A stretch of 64,000 bases of DNA from Peronospora farinosa (GCA_947646735.1 CANTFK010000987.1:186001-250000); one strand, 5' to 3'; shown: positions 21,741 to 33,317, numbered from the stretch's first letter. Notes: a model not told the origin generated them from the sequence alone. Program-made: numbers and translations.

Positions 21741-23689
21741 AGACGTCCATCGTGTACGTCAGCAACGGACCGTCAAGCGCGTAACGCTTGATGTTGTCGC
21801 GTGTTGTTTTCGTCAACTTCGCGAGTAATTTTTCGCTCGGGTCCCTGAGATAGTTGATGATTACTGCATAGAAGGAATCATTCGCGTAGGATTCAGCGAT
21901 CTGAGTTCGGATCGACATCACGGGTGACGAAATCATCGCATTAAGTCCCAGTTCAATACAACACACACAGATATCGTCGTCGTCATCAACATTCTCCGTT
22001 TGATGACCCATATCACGCCGAGGATCGTAATCAGGACGACGAGAAAGCGCGTCAGTGAAAATGTTATTCTTGCCAGGCTTGTAATGCACCACAAAATTAT
22101 ACTCGGCAAAAAATGATAACCACCGTGCCATACGCTGGGACAAGTGAGGACTCTTGACGGCGGTACGCAATGATGCGTGATCTGTGTAGATAGAAAACAT
22201 CTTTTCGCCGAGAAAATACACTCTAAACTTGATTAGCGCGTAACGCATAGCCAAAAGTTCCTTGTCGTGTACCGGATAATTTATCTCGGTAGGTTTCATC
22301 TGTCGTGATTGAAAACTCACGACGCCTTTCGACCCTCGTCATCAAATTGCATGAGGGCACATCCTATAGCGAAATTGCTCGCGTCACAAAAGACGTGGAA
22401 TGGCTTAGAGTCATCAGGTAGCATCAGCACCGGTGCCTCGGACAAGCTCTTCTTTACGGAATCGAAGGCAGATTGATGTTCTGCCGTCCATAACCATACT
22501 GCATCTTTCTTGAGCAAAGTCGATAATGGCTGAGTTAGCTCAGCATAGTTCTTCGTATACTTATGCAAGTAATTTGCCAGACCGAGCCATTGAAGTAATT
22601 CAGTTTGGTTCCTGGGCGTTGGCCAGAAACAGATCGATGAGATCTTCTCAGGATCAGCGCGGACACCTTCCTTGTTGACGTAACAACCGAGTACTGGAAT
22701 CTCGGGAGCGCAGAAGACACATTTCTTCAAATTAGCATACAATTTATTCTCGCGCATAACTTGAAACACCTGCTACAAGTGTCGAAGGTGTACCTCCGTA
22801 GCGCTGAGCTTTTGATTAGCGCGGCTGTGAACGAAAATGTCGTCAAAGTAGCTCGGTGCAAAGTCGCGAAGTGGGCGAAGTACTTGTGTCACCATCCGAT
22901 TGAACGTAGCTGGAGCATTCTTAAGACCTTGTGGCATGACTAACCACTCCCAAAGCACCCCGCTTGGGGTGCTGACCGCAGTGAACGGAATGTCACTGTC
23001 CCTCATGAGGATCTGATAGAAACCGTCTGTCAGATCTATGGCGCTGTAGATCTCGCTCCCGGACTTACCATGTCTTCTCGAGGGATAGGCGTTTGATCCG
23101 GGATCGTGGCGTCATTCAGCTTGTTGAAGGCGTGCACAATGCGCCAACCGCCGGTGGATTTCTTTACAAAGAAAGTCGGACTCGAATGTGGCGAGATACT
23201 CTCGCGGACATGGCCAGCCTTGCGGCGACCCTCGAAAAATTCATCAATAGCGATGACTTGGTCGCGCGCTAACGGCCACTGACGTGTCACGCAGTATTTC
23301 GATCCTGGCACGAGATCTATCTCGTGCCGCACACCACGATCCGCCGAAAAGCTCAGCTGGACTTGTCTCCGGGAAAATATCGGCGTACTCACGGGCGATA
23401 TCGTATACAGGGTTGCCTGAAGCACGAAGAGCATCCCAAGACTGTGCCGCGAAGCGTTCTTCGCGCGCTGATTTAGGCTCGGCGCTCTTCGGGAGAGCCT
23501 CCAGAACCTCTGCACTGGCTGCTTCGGTGGCTGAAACGAGGCACACTTGCTCGATGTCGCCGGCCATGAGGTCATGAAGGAAGTCTTTCTATGTAAGGTC
23601 TGGCAGAGATGTGATATCTGCAGCAGTGCATGGTGGACTCGCGACCTCAATGTAGCGGCCACGATGTGGGAATCCCTCCACATATTCAA
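21691..23689 (-). pseudogene. B2 reverse transcriptase and RNase H
   Basis: Minus strand in four overlapping frames. RT start: RHEIDLVPGSKYCVTRQWPL, SSPTFFVKKSTGGWRIVH, LNDATIPDQTPIPR. A short gap and frame break follow near 23030, then MPQGLKNAPATFNRMV and the active site SYFDDIFVHS (about 22840), then QVFQVMRENKLYANLKKCVF. The connection and RNase H parts are PFHVFCDASNFAIGCALMQF, NYPVHDKELLAMRYALIKFR and YTDHASLRTAV. One stop separates 22773 from 22769, and one frameshift lies near 22320. There is a single RNase H, unlike family A. Confidence 0.82.
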
Positions 23690-24489
23690 GCGCGTATACG
23701 GATTCCGTCACTACGGAATCAAATGCATCAGCATCTTGACGTGAATTTCGTCGTCTCGGTGATCGGCGTGCTCCTTTCTTGCGTTTTCTCTTGCGTCTCG
23801 AGCCCCTGCTCGAGACTGGCACGTCGCTATCACAAGAGGATGATGTACCTCCCTCTAGACGTGGGAGCCCTGTCTCCACCACGTCGGTCTCATGCGGATC
23901 CGTAGTCCGCCCATTCTCGTCAATCAAAAGCGGGAGCTCGTCTTCGACCGCCTCGATATTTATCGGGAGCTCGTCTTTGACCGCCTCACTTATATGCGGG
24001 AGCCCCTGCTCGACCGCCTCGAAATTGATCGGGAGCCTCTGCTCGTTCGATGTGCTTGTATGCGGGAGCCCCTGCTCGACCGCCTAGTTGAGAATCGGGA
24101 ACCCCTGTTCGACCGATGTCTGTGTGTGCGGGAACCGCTGTTCGACCCCTCGTTGAGAATCGGGAACCCTGTTCGACCGATGTCTGTGTGTGCGGGAACC
24201 GCTGTTCGACCGCCTCGTTGTGTGGCTCCGTCAGTGTAACGGAACATATTGCGCACAGAGGGCCATCGCTCTCTCTGTGTTGACTACTAGTCGTGGCGAG
24301 TTCGTTCACGACCCTGACATGAGGCCAATCGGATGAAGCGACCAACAAATGAGTAAACACTTCACTGACGTCATAACCGCTTCGTCGTTTGACGGACCGA
24401 GATAGCCAATCTATCTTCGGCTAATACCGTGACAGCCACGGTATCCAAAGTATGCCATCAAATGCATAGTTCATCTCGTACACCAAAAA
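23589..24489 (-). pseudogene. B2 PR-RT linker with 33-bp repeat
   Basis: Between protease and RT. An N-terminal piece (FTHLLVASSDWPHVRVVNEL, about 24357-24298) precedes about nine 33-bp units (plus 23930-24225, CGGGAGCTCGTCTTCGACCG and variants; protein type GGRAGAPAYKH). A basic Arg/Lys-rich segment (RGSRRKRKRKKGARR) and the pre-RT segment follow. The same order exists in B1. Confidence 0.65.
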
Positions 24490-24870
24490 TTAGTCGTTGC
24501 TCTGGAAACCGTCGAAAGTGTACGGTAAAACCACTGTTTTACGCGGGACACGTTTTGGTTGTCCATCGGCAAGTTTGACAACGATGTCACCTGGACCTTC
24601 TCGAACCGTGACAGTCGACGGGAGAAGGGACAAACAGGATGCACGAAAGAGGTTGTTGGAAGCGCCAGAATCCAAAAACGCTTGGAGTGGTCGCTTCACT
24701 CCAGCGACGATGAGACTGATAATAATCAGTCTCGAATCATCGCGCATGGTGGTGGCATTGAAGTGGGTATGAATCACTTTGGGGCTAGGAGCCCGAGCTG
24801 CCACCTGAGTACTTGGCGCTCCATTTCTGCCAGTAGGGCGCCTCACGCCTACTGGAACCGCTCGTTTTTT
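24490..24870 (-). CDS. B2 protease, expressed in the -1 frame after gag
   Basis: Retropepsin-like domain: [19 protein letters not shown], then the active site [11 protein letters not shown] (DSGA intact), [16 protein letters not shown], and a stop at 24490. No ATG is available at its start. The frame is -1 to gag and is open from the AAAAAAC heptamer at 24864-24870 through the gag stop, so a Gag-PR fusion by frameshifting is the simplest expression route. In complete elements the frame should continue into RT; here it stops at 24490. Confidence 0.7.
   Translation of the reverse strand, partial: KKRAVPVGVRRPTGRNGAPSTQVAARAPSPKVIHTHFNATTMRDDSRLIIISLIVAGVKRPLQAFLDSGASNNLFRASCLSLLPSTVTVREGPGDIVVKLADGQPKRVPRKTVVLPYTFDGFQSND
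24830..24870 (-). promoter_or_regulatory. -1 ribosomal frameshift signal, B2 gag/PR
   Basis: Minus strand: slippery heptamer A AAA AAC (24870-24864) in gag phase, 8-nt spacer (24863-24856), then a stem CCAGTAGG (24855-24848) / CCTACTGG (24837-24830) with a 10-nt loop. The gag TAG (24851-24849) is in the 5' arm. Protease is in the -1 frame. B1 keeps the spacer, loop length and pairing. Confidence 0.75.
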
Positions 24871-25888
24871 GGCGGGACCACCGACGACACAGCGTCTCCT
24901 CGTGAGACAGCTGTGTTCATAGTCACCGGCGCAGGTGCACGACAGACAGCCGCACGATGGCCTGTTTTACCACAGCGGAAACACTTCATCGTGTTAGGAT
25001 TGCAAATGTCGCGGCTTAATAATTTGCCGCGACCACGAGAGGACTCGATTGCATCAAGTTTCATTAGCTCTGGGCCAGACGTCCGGGAATGTTGTGACGC
25101 TGCGTGCAGGTACGACAACGCGACAGTGTGATCCTCACGAAGCGCGAGGGAAAATGCCTCCTCGAGGGACTTTGGCTCAGCACGTGTGAGGCAGTAACGC
25201 GTCATGCCCTCCTGCATACCAAAAATAAAGACATGGACTTGTAAGGCCATGTCAATTGGCTGCTTGGTATTGCACGAATCAAGATGTCGTGTCTTCCGCA
25301 CGTAGTCACGCATCGACAGCTTGCCCTGTTTGAGTGAGAAGAAATCTGCACGCAAGCGAGATTTATCTTGAGGAGGATCGAAAGCCAGTCGTAAGTCACG
25401 CTGGATATCTCCCAGCGTAGGGAACGCCGACTCATCTACGACGAGCTTTCCGAGAGCCCATTCCTTGGCTTTGCCGGCAAGGCGAGACAACAGGAAATTG
25501 ACCTTGGCCGTCGGAGCGTCAATTAATCTTGACGCTATTGCATATCCACCTCGCGAAAACCGCGATTAAGGGGGAGACGATCCGGAACGTCACCGGAGTA
25601 CATTGACGTCTCCATCTTGATAGCATCATGGTGCGAAGTGCGCGAGGGAGTCAATACTCGCCGATTCGCTTCGGCGAGCTCGCGCACCATAAAGTCTTCG
25701 ATGGCAGCACGTTGAGCATCAGGCGTCGCTGTGCTCAGCAGCGACGTCACAGTAGTTTCACCAGACACCGCCGCGAGGCGATGTAGTGCCTGCCACTCCA
25801 CCGAGGTGAGATGTGAAAAATCAGAATGCTCCAGCGAGACCGCTGGAGCCACCGAAGACTCTCCCATGTTCATCTCGAATCTGGTCAT
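24849..25888 (-). pseudogene. B2 gag (one frameshift)
   Basis: ATG 25888 lies 27 bases from the LTR, next to the primer-binding site. Part one (25888-25535) has ATPDAQRAAIEDFMVRELAE and [20 protein letters not shown] frameshift near 25540 leads to part two (about 25520-24849): [59 protein letters not shown], and the zinc knuckle [14 protein letters not shown] (CX2CX4HX4C). It ends TTC CAG TAG. The repaired length would be about 346 residues. Confidence 0.8.
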
Positions 25889-25894
25889 TGGAAG

Positions 25895-25912
25895 GACTAC
25901 GAAGTGCTACCA
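25895..25912 (-). other. B2 primer-binding site
   Basis: TGGTAGCACTTCGTAGTC on the minus strand, two bases after the 5' LTR; same as in B1 except for one base. Confidence 0.7.
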
Positions 25913-25914
25913 GG

Positions 25915-26233
25915 TGTAACGAGCTAAGGACCAGTTACCGTCTTACACTAAAAGGGCGTTGAGGAAGCGCTCTTAATTAACTCGTAAATATAACTCTGTT
26001 TTATTTTTGTTTTAGTTTAATTCGCAGTAAGTGCGAATATGTTCCCTAGCTCATGGGAACCACTCAATATGGAAGTCAATTTATTATTGGATAATTATTG
26101 GGTCTGGCACCCCAATAATAAACCAATAATAAAATGACGCGCAGTATCCGCTAATCGGATACTGCCCTATGCCTTCTTATGTAATTATGTATTAATCCTA
26201 TAACTACTCATGTAATAGGTTGCCCCATTACAA
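25915..26233 (-). repeat. B2 5' LTR
   Basis: 319 bp, TGTAATGGG...CTCGTTACA on the minus strand. AGTCC follows at 26234-26238 and matches 18579-18583. Confidence 0.85.
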
Positions 26234-26238
26234 GTCCC

Positions 26239-26730
26239 CACGCGAGATCATGATGGTCGAACCGGGGTTCCCATCATCACCCATTGTGATCGAACCGAGG
26301 CTCTTATATAAGCAATTTGTGGCTGATCAGGGGCTCCCACACGAGTAAAACGTGGACGGACAGGAGTCCCCACGCGAGAGCATGATGGTCGAACCGGGGT
26401 TCCCATCATCACCCATTGTGAACGAACCGAGGTTCCCACAGGGGCATATTGTGGTTGAGCAGGGGCTCTCACACGTGTTTACGGCGGCCGAGCAGGATCT
26501 CCCGTATCAATTGTCGACGGTCGAGTTTGGGGTACTCATGTCTAGTGTTTCCGGCATCGTGGATGAAGACATCCAGTGCAGGGAGGGGGAGTGATGATTC
26601 ATCACCTGACTGCGGTTCGCCAGCTTCGAGTAGTGACTCGAAGCACGATGGGAACAACAGCACCGAGAATTTAGCGTTGGAATGTGTCCACGCTATCGTG
26701 TACGTGGAAGGGAGTCCACAAAGACGCCAA
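26239..26730 (+). pseudogene. B1 repeat linker and pre-RT segment (right of B2)
   Basis: Continuation of the 33-bp coding minisatellite (26243-26520; GGTCGAACCGGGGTTCCCAT-type units, with a partial duplication of about 120 bp), then [18 protein letters not shown], which matches the B2 segment before RT. Confidence 0.6.
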
Positions 26731-28597
26731 TACCATTGAAGTCGCGAGTCCACCTCGCGATGCGTCTTCCATTACAAGCCTTCCAGGGATCTCTTGGAAG
26801 CATTGCCTACGTGACCTTGAGGAAGGCACTGTGGAACAAGTGTGTCTAATCACCATCGAGGTAATTACTGTAGCGAACGAGGAGCATATGGCGCGTCCTC
26901 GAAGCGCTGAGACAAATTCAGCGCGTGAAGAAAGGTTTGCATCAAAGTCATAAGAGGCTCTGCGAGAGTCTGGTAACCCTGCCTACGACATTGCTCGTGA
27001 GTATGCAAATGTGTTCCCGGACAAGATCCCGGCTGAACTTCCTGCGGAACGTACGAGATTGATCTCGTGCCAGGTTCGAAGTATTGTGTGACACGGCAGT
27101 GACCATTGCCTCGAGATCAAGTCGAAGCTATTGAAGCATTCTTCGAAGGCCGCCGCAAAGCGGGTCATGTGCGTGAGTGTATCTCACCACATTCGAGACT
27201 AACATTCTGTGTGAAGAAGGCTACGGGAGGCTGGCGGATAGTGCATGTGTTATATAAGCTAATTGATGCCACTATTCCTACGCAAATGCCTATCCCCCGG
27301 ATAGACGTGTTGGTAAACTTCATGTCAGAAAGTGTCATCTTCAGTGCCATCGACTAAATCGATGGCTAAATCAGATTCTGTTGCGACCGAGCGATATACC
27401 ACACACAGCGGTGAGAAACCCGAGTGTTATATGATGGGAGTGGCTGGTTATGCCACATGGGTTGAAGAACGCTCCGGCCACTTTCAATCGCATGGTGTCT
27501 CAAGTGTTGAGACCCCTTCGGAACTTTGCTCCAAATTATTTCGATGACATTTTCGTCCATAGTCGCGCCGAGGGCAACCTCAACAATATCCAAGTTCACC
27601 TTCAACACCTGAAGCAAGTGTTTCAAGTTATGCGGGACAACAAGTTGTACGCGAATCTCAAGAAGTTTGTCTTTTGTGCACCGTAGATTCCGGTGTTGGG
27701 TTGCTATGTGATTAAATTGGGAGTTCGAGCTGATCCAGAGAAGGTGTCGTCCATCTGTTCTTGGCCCACACCCAAGAACCCTACAGAGCTGCGCCAGTGG
27801 ATCGGCTTGGCTAAATATTTGCACAAGTATACGAAGGATTATGCTGGTTCTATCCAGCCTTTGTCGTCACTCTTGAAGAAAGACGCCACGTGGTTGTGGC
27901 GTCCCGAGCACCAAGCAGCCTTCGAAGCAGTAAAGAAGAGCCTGGCGTCAGCGCCAGTCCTGACGACTCCAAGCCGTTCCACGTGGTTTGCGACGCCAGT
28001 GATTTTGCAATCGGTTGTGCCCTCATGCAATTCGATGATGAGGGCCGTGAACGAGTCGTGAGTCATCAGTCGCCACAGATGAAGCCAGATGAGAAGAACT
28101 ATCCGGTTCACGACAAGGAGTTACTAGCGATGCGCTATGCAATCATCAAGTTTCGCGTGCATGTCCTTGGTGAACGTACATTTGCTTTGTACACCGATCA
28201 TGCATCGCTGCGCACAGCGATGAAGAGCCCACACCTGTTCCAACGGATGGCACGATGGCTCTCATTCTTCTCTGAGTACAACTTCGTCGTGCATTACAAG
28301 CCAGGCAAGACTAATATTCTCGCTGACGCCTTGTCACGATGCCCCGACTATGATCCTCGGACTTCTTTGAGTCGTCTGGCGACTGATGACGAGGATGATG
28401 ATGACCGATGTGCGATGTGTGTATCGCTGAACTTAACTCGGGCTACACCCGAGCCGTGTTTTTTTGATGAGATCGTCGCAGCGTACAAGGGTGATTCATA
28501 TTATGCAAACATTATCGAGTATCTGCGTGCTCTCAGCGATGCTGCACTGGGAGCATTATCCCGTACCAAGCGCGACCATATTCATCATACAGTTTAG
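26731..28597 (+). pseudogene. B1 reverse transcriptase and RNase H
   Basis: Plus strand, several frames. RT start MPRDQVEAIEAFFEGRRKAG and SPHSRLTFCVKKATGGWRIV (27106-27357), then a break, then MPHGLKNAPATFNRMVSQV and the active site NYFDDIFVHSRA (about 27535-27570). The thumb and connection at 27693-28061 include RADPEKVSSICSWPTPKNP. RNase H lies at about 27960-28340 (PFHVVCDASDFAIGCALMQF, NYPVHDKELLAMRYAIIKFR, YTDHASLRTAM). A stop at 28595-28597 precedes integrase. Confidence 0.8.
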
Positions 28598-28605
28598 ACG
28601 GCGAT

Positions 28606-30647
28606 TTGCTTCTGTATAGCATCGACCAATTCGATGCTCCTCGCACGGTGATTGCCAACGACATGGATTTGCGTGCAAGAATCATTCACGAGTACCACGA
28701 TGCTCCTGCTGGCGGCCATTTAGGCCGCGAGAAGACTTTCGCGGCTGTGTCTCGAGACTTCTTCTGGCCCCACATGTATAAGTGGGTACGCAACTGGATC
28801 CGAACGTGCGAAATATGCCAGCGTGTGAAGCCATCTCCATCGTCGCAGGCTCCATTACAAACGTTGCCAATTGCAGCAGAGGCCTGGAGATCAGTTCCGA
28901 TGGAATTCATCTTCGGGATTGCGCCCGATAGCCAAGCTCGAACGGGCATCTTGGTCTTTGTTGACAGATTCAGCAAGATGACACATCTCGTGCCTTTTCA
29001 CGCTAAGATCACCGCGGCAGAGACCGCGGCGCACTTCATCGACGCGGTGTTCCGTCATCATGGCCTTCCAGAAAACATTGTTTCGGACCGTGATACGCGA
29101 TTCACGTCCGCATTTTGGACGTCACTGTTCGAGCTCCTTGGGACAAACTGTTGATGTCTACTGCGTCTCATCCGTAAACGGATAGGCAAACCGAGCGCGT
29201 GAACAGGGTCCTCGAAGACGTTCTTCGAAGTTACGCTACGTCATTCACAAGTTGAAGTGCCTTTTTACCACTCGCTGATTTTGCACTCAACAACGCCGTA
29301 CATGCGTCAACAGGGTTAATACCATGTTTTGTGAATTCGGCTCGTAAACTTCGTGTTCCTACTCTCCCTGCCGTGGGGCGACCCACAACACCTAGTGACT
29401 CCACTCTGGGGGGGATAAAGGTGATAAACAAGGATCGAGTGCAGCTCACGGTATTTTGAGCGCGAATGTAGTAACACGATCCAAGGCAAAGGCGGCCACT
29501 TTGACGCCATCAGACGTGGCGTCCCCATTAGCTCGATGGCTGCGCAGACATTGATTGACCCGTCTTCGGGTAAGCGTTCACCTACTGCCAACTACGCGCC
29601 GATTAAGTCGGCGCGGCCAATTGATGACATGGCCGTGTCGGAATTTATACTCCAACTTTAAGCCATCACCCGGTTTGTACGCGACGCACTACAATCTGCG
29701 GTAGACCAACAGAAGGAGAACGCTGACAAACATGGCAGAAAGAACATGAGCAAGTTTGAGAAAGGTGACCGTGTATTATTATCGACGGAAGGTTTAAGGG
29801 ATTCTGCGGTCACTAATCTGGGCGCGAGTAAACTCGCGCCACGCTTCATCGGTCCATTCAAGGTTCTGAAGGCAATTGGCGACGCATATACACTCGACGT
29901 CCCCTCTTCACTGCGACTCCACCCGACATTCTATGTCGGGCGGCTGAAGGAATATCGTCCGGCTACCCTTCACGGTTTGGCTCCGACGCCGGCTTCAGGG
30001 GTTCGTAAGTCGAACGACCTTCCCGTCGCGCTCGACGCGCCGATGACATGGGGCGGGTCTCGATCCCGTCTGAACCTGACCAAGCATCTGGTGCTCCAGA
30101 ATCCTTATCCGCTCGAGCAGTTCACGGTTCGACTGCCGGGTCTCACTCGAAGTCTTCTCCGCCTGGGCAGCACGTTCACTGGCAGCCTCAGCCTCCAGCC
30201 GAGCATCGGCAGCTACATTCACGGCCTGATCAACATCGTCCTGAGCAACCAGGACGCCAGCTCTACCACCGCGAGAGCCCTCCTCCGCTTGTTGATGCGG
30301 AGGGACAGGTGCGCTGGATTGTAGACCGCATTGTGGGTCACGAGGACCCTCCACAACCATTACTGCAGTCGGCTCATGAGAAGCGTGCGGTTCCATCCGT
30401 GCGTAGGTATCGAGTACGTTGGCTTGGATTCCCTCCCGATCAGGATACATGGGAGCCACGTTCCTTACTCCTTCGTGACATTCCAGATGTGGTTCGGTCG
30501 TATGAAGCCACGATGTCGGGCTATTCCAATGCGGGCGAGCACGCGAATGCTCTCGTGACAAACGAGAGCGGTAAGGAGATCCACGTCGTCGAGAGCGGGA
30601 ACGATGACGCGAACGAGAACGATGCCGCGAACGGAACGTCGTGGTGA
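28606..30647 (+). pseudogene. B1 integrase with chromodomain (degenerate)
   Basis: The core at 28606-29154 is well kept (GGHLGREKTFAAVSRDFFWP, RTCEICQRVKPSPSSQAPL, VDRFSKMTHLVPFHAKITA, HHGLPENIVSDRDTRFTSAF). 29155-29740 is decayed. The GPF/Y module is intact at 29746-30000 ([35 protein letters not shown]). The chromodomain at about 30310-30480 has [15 protein letters not shown] and YRVRWLGFPPDQDTWEP. The end overlaps an antisense frame on the minus strand. Confidence 0.78.
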
Positions 30648-31390
30648 ATACATATTATCACGATCGCGAGGCGAGGATCGCGCAGCAGGACGGGCAGGCG
30701 AACGTGTCGCTGCCCTGCGCTGATTATCCCGCGGAGATTGACTCCGCTGTCGCGAGTGGTGCTACCAGCGAGGCGCACCACGAATAACTGCGCTTCTCCG
30801 TTCGCTCAGACTTCGCTCATACTTTGCAATCCAACTTCGTTCGCGATCGCTGAGTGGACACTCAGCGATGTGTCGTCGCCATTCGTCATGAGTTGGGCGT
30901 GGAGTCGAGTCACAAGACTGGCATCCTTCATTGACATGAACGAAGCAGAGGCGGTCCTCATTCCAAGCATCCTCACACACTCTTTCGCGTAGCGCGCTGA
31001 GGGAGTGATCGGCGCGAAGCTCCTCTCGATTGGTGAGCCATAATTGGAAGCTTCTACCATCCTCGAGCATCCGATTCCAACGTTGGATGAAGGCACACCA
31101 AGAACGTTGCAGAGCTTCATGCTCGATTCCATCAAGACCTTTCCCGCGCAGTTTTCAAAATTGGCGGAATAGTCCCGCATCGTATCCAGTGAGTCCGGAG
31201 CGTAAGCTCCGGACAAGTCGTACAGTGGCCAAGGTATGGGTTGCCGCGCCATGATGCTGGTTGTTGCACTCCCGATGATGTTGCTTGGGAGTGCTGCTGG
31301 ATTGGGTGTTGGGTCTCCTGGCATTGCTAGTTCGTTTGTGAGTGATGGGGTTTCGACAGTTGAGCACTCACGGTTGGTGAGTGCTGTCAT
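29995..31390 (-). pseudogene. B1 antisense ORF (degenerate)
   Basis: Minus-strand counterpart of the B2 antisense ORF. N-terminal part from ATG 31390 (PIPWPLYDLSGAYAPDSLD), middle part 31070-30762 (SFQLWLTNREEL, LCFVHVNEGCQSC, WIAKYERSLSERRSAVIRG), then 30561-29995, ending in a coiled coil (DARLEAEAASERAAQAEKTS). The RS-rich part is largely deleted. The same architecture in two diverged copies suggests a real antisense gene in the family. Confidence 0.5.
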
Positions 31391-31402
31391 GAGAAGGGAT
31401 GA

Positions 31403-31747
31403 TGTAATGGGCTACATTACACACATAGCATTAACATGAATAAACAATTACATATGTAAGCAGGTGCTGGGCCCGAATAGCGGGTACAGCGTGACAATTT
31501 ATTATTAGTTTATTATTGGGGCTTAAAAGTCCCCAATATGGACCAATGATGAATTAACCTGAAATTGTGTGGTTCCCGAAAGGCGGGAACACTGTCGTAT
31601 TTATTACGACTAAAATCTTCGTAATTAGTACGAATTAAAACCAAAATAAAAAATTAGGGTTAAATTTAATTAATACCTAATACTTGGGCTTGAGTCTTCC
31701 TCAAGCGCGCGTGTAATCTAGTGACGGTACGTTCTAGCCCCGTTACA
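31403..31747 (+). repeat. B1 3' LTR
   Basis: 345 bp, preceded by the purine-rich GAGAAGGGATGA (31391-31402). Followed by the duplicated ATGAC at 31748-31752. Confidence 0.85.
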
Positions 31748-32331
31748 ATGACTGCTTCTACCCAATACGATTTCGCCAGCCCAGCATGTTTCATCATGCA
31801 GCGGGCGCTTTCCATTAATGCACGATTCATCCTTTCGGCAACACCGTTCAGTTGAGGAATGTACGGTGGCGTAAATTTCTGCGCAATACCACGGTCCACA
31901 CACAGCTTGTACATTGCACCGGAGGTGTATTCGCCACCATTGTCACAACGAAAAAGCTTCACGCGCTTGCCAGTCTGGGTTTCCGCCCACGCGACGAATT
32001 CTGCAAATTTGGTCGCCACTTCAGACTTGTTCTTGAGCAGAAATACCACACAATTGTGTGAGTATTCGTCGATAAATGTAACAAAATAACGTTTGCCACT
32101 ATAGGTAGGGGTTTGCATGGGCCACTGTGAATGACCTCCAGCAACTTCTTTGCTTGTTCAGGAGACTTCGACATATAGCTCACTCGCGTTTGCTTGCCAG
32201 GTGCACACCCGCTGCAAGTCTCCCATTTGTTCACCGAGGCCAAGTCAATGCCTGTTCCATAACCTTTCTTGACGATGGCGTCAAGTCCTCCGTGGCCGAT
32301 GTGACCAAGCCGAAGATGCCAGAGATACGAC
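31748..32331 (-). pseudogene. Copia C GAG-pre-integrase and integrase core
   Basis: Minus strand: SYLWHLRLGHIGHGGLDAI with CSGC (GAG-pre-integrase/zinc region, about 32329-32185), then integrase (YFVTFIDEYSHNCVVFLLKN, LFRCDNGGEYTSG, PQLNGVAERMNRALMESARC, KSYWVEAV). The catalytic D-D-E residues are visible. It is cut on the left by A1 and on the right by B1, and joins 16320. Confidence 0.82.
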
Positions 32332-33317
32332 TGTGGTGGAGTGGGATTCGCAAAATTGCTGATGCGATCCCAACTCTCCACTGGCGCCCGGACGACCGAC
32401 TAACGGAGGGGGTACCCCGATTCCGTGTGTATAGCCTTCCTCACCTTGTGTACCCGTCGGTAGGGCGGGTTGCTCTCTTCTCGGTAGACTTGAGTCGATG
32501 TTGAACTTGATTGTGTTAGGGATAGGTGGGGGGGCGATCGCGTGGAATTCCTCACACGATCGCAGTTGTTCTTGGGGTGCTCTATTTGAGTCGCCCTGAT
32601 CTCCCTTGAGATCGCCTTGTCCAAAAATGTAGATACTTGATCCGCTTGCCTTCTGACCACTTGAGCCGTCTCGCGATCTTGTATCTGGACTTCTTAGTCC
32701 TCTGCGTCCAATCGCAGCTTGATTTGTTTTGTTGAGAATTCTTGCAATCCCTGGCCAAACAATCCAGGGATATGACTTGCGTAGTAGGTAGACTTCCTTG
32801 AGACGTCGGGAGGCCAAAGAATCCAGCCCGGAAGAGAAGTCGACACGTGTACTTAGAAGCAAATTGAACTCTGTTAATGTTAACCAATCAAATACCAAAA
32901 CCTATGATCTTGACTATCTGTAGCTCAGGATCTGTTGCCACGTATCGCCCTTTCGGAAAAAATCAGATCTCGGAATGTGGTCCACTCCAATATAGCCGCG
33001 ATCTGGATCGCTACCTCACTCGGATATAATACCATTTTAGTACCAGATCGCGGTACTAAATAATTAGTACCAGATCGCGGTACTAAATAATTAGTACCAG
33101 ATCGCGGTACTAAATAATTAGTACCAGATCGCGGTACTAAATAATTAGTACCAGATCGCGGTACTAAATAATTAATATCGGATCGCGATCCGCCGGATCC
33201 CGACTTGTCTTCTTCACCGTTTCTCAGGTCATGTGAGATAGTTCATCAATGTGACATTTCATATCCACCATTCCAGTCCTCCATAGCGACGTGATCCACA
33301 CCAGACCGTCCTCCACA
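32332..33317 (-). repeat. A1 3' LTR
   Basis: On the minus strand TGTGGAGGACGG...CCACCACA, about 986 bp. The start is placed by analogy with the A2 LTR (TGTGGAG). It contains five 27-bp repeats. A purine-rich AAGGAGGAAGATGGG lies about ten bases outside its start. Confidence 0.7.
33038..33172. repeat. Five 27-bp tandem repeats in the A1 LTR
   Basis: Unit TAGTACCAGATCGCGGTACT plus AAATAAT, five exact copies. Each contains the interrupted palindrome GTACC-AGATCGC-GGTAC. The A2 LTR has scattered CGCGATC words here instead. Confidence 0.92.

Larger units (their letters stand above)
18584..26233 (-). mobile_element. Ty3/Gypsy element B2 (innermost)
   Basis: Minus-strand element of 7650 bp. LTRs are at 25915-26233 (5') and 18584-18903 (3'), with about nine differences by eye, fewer than between the B1 LTRs. 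TSD AGTCC. Order on the minus strand: PBS, gag, -1 frameshift signal, protease, 33-bp repeat linker, RT, RNase H, integrase, chromodomain, with an antisense ORF on the plus strand (19041-20419). The coding region has several frameshifts and a short RT deletion near 23030, so it is not autonomous as read. Confidence 0.88.
16321..31747 (+). mobile_element. Ty3/Gypsy element B1 (interrupted by B2)
   Basis: Two related LTRs (16321-16668 and 31403-31747; by eye roughly 15 differences) are flanked by ATGAC at 16316-16320 and 31748-31752. The internal region is gag and protease on the left (16669-18583) and RT, RNase H, integrase, chromodomain and antisense ORF on the right (26239-31402). It is split by B2, whose own duplication AGTCC lies at 18579-18583 and 26234-26238. 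Many stops and frameshifts. Confidence 0.85.

Noticed and set aside
18584..26233. LTRs at 18584 and 16321 as the pair of one short element
   Set aside because: They belong to different subtypes, opposite orientations, and their flanking 5-bp sequences do not match, whereas 18584/25915 and 16321/31403 pair with exact duplications.
30752..30772. GGTGCTACCAGC near 30760 as another primer-binding site
   Set aside because: It is not next to an LTR end; chance similarity to the family B PBS.
33038..33172. Regular 27-bp repeats resembling a CRISPR array
   Set aside because: The units are directly adjacent with no spacers and lie in an LTR of a eukaryotic retrotransposon.
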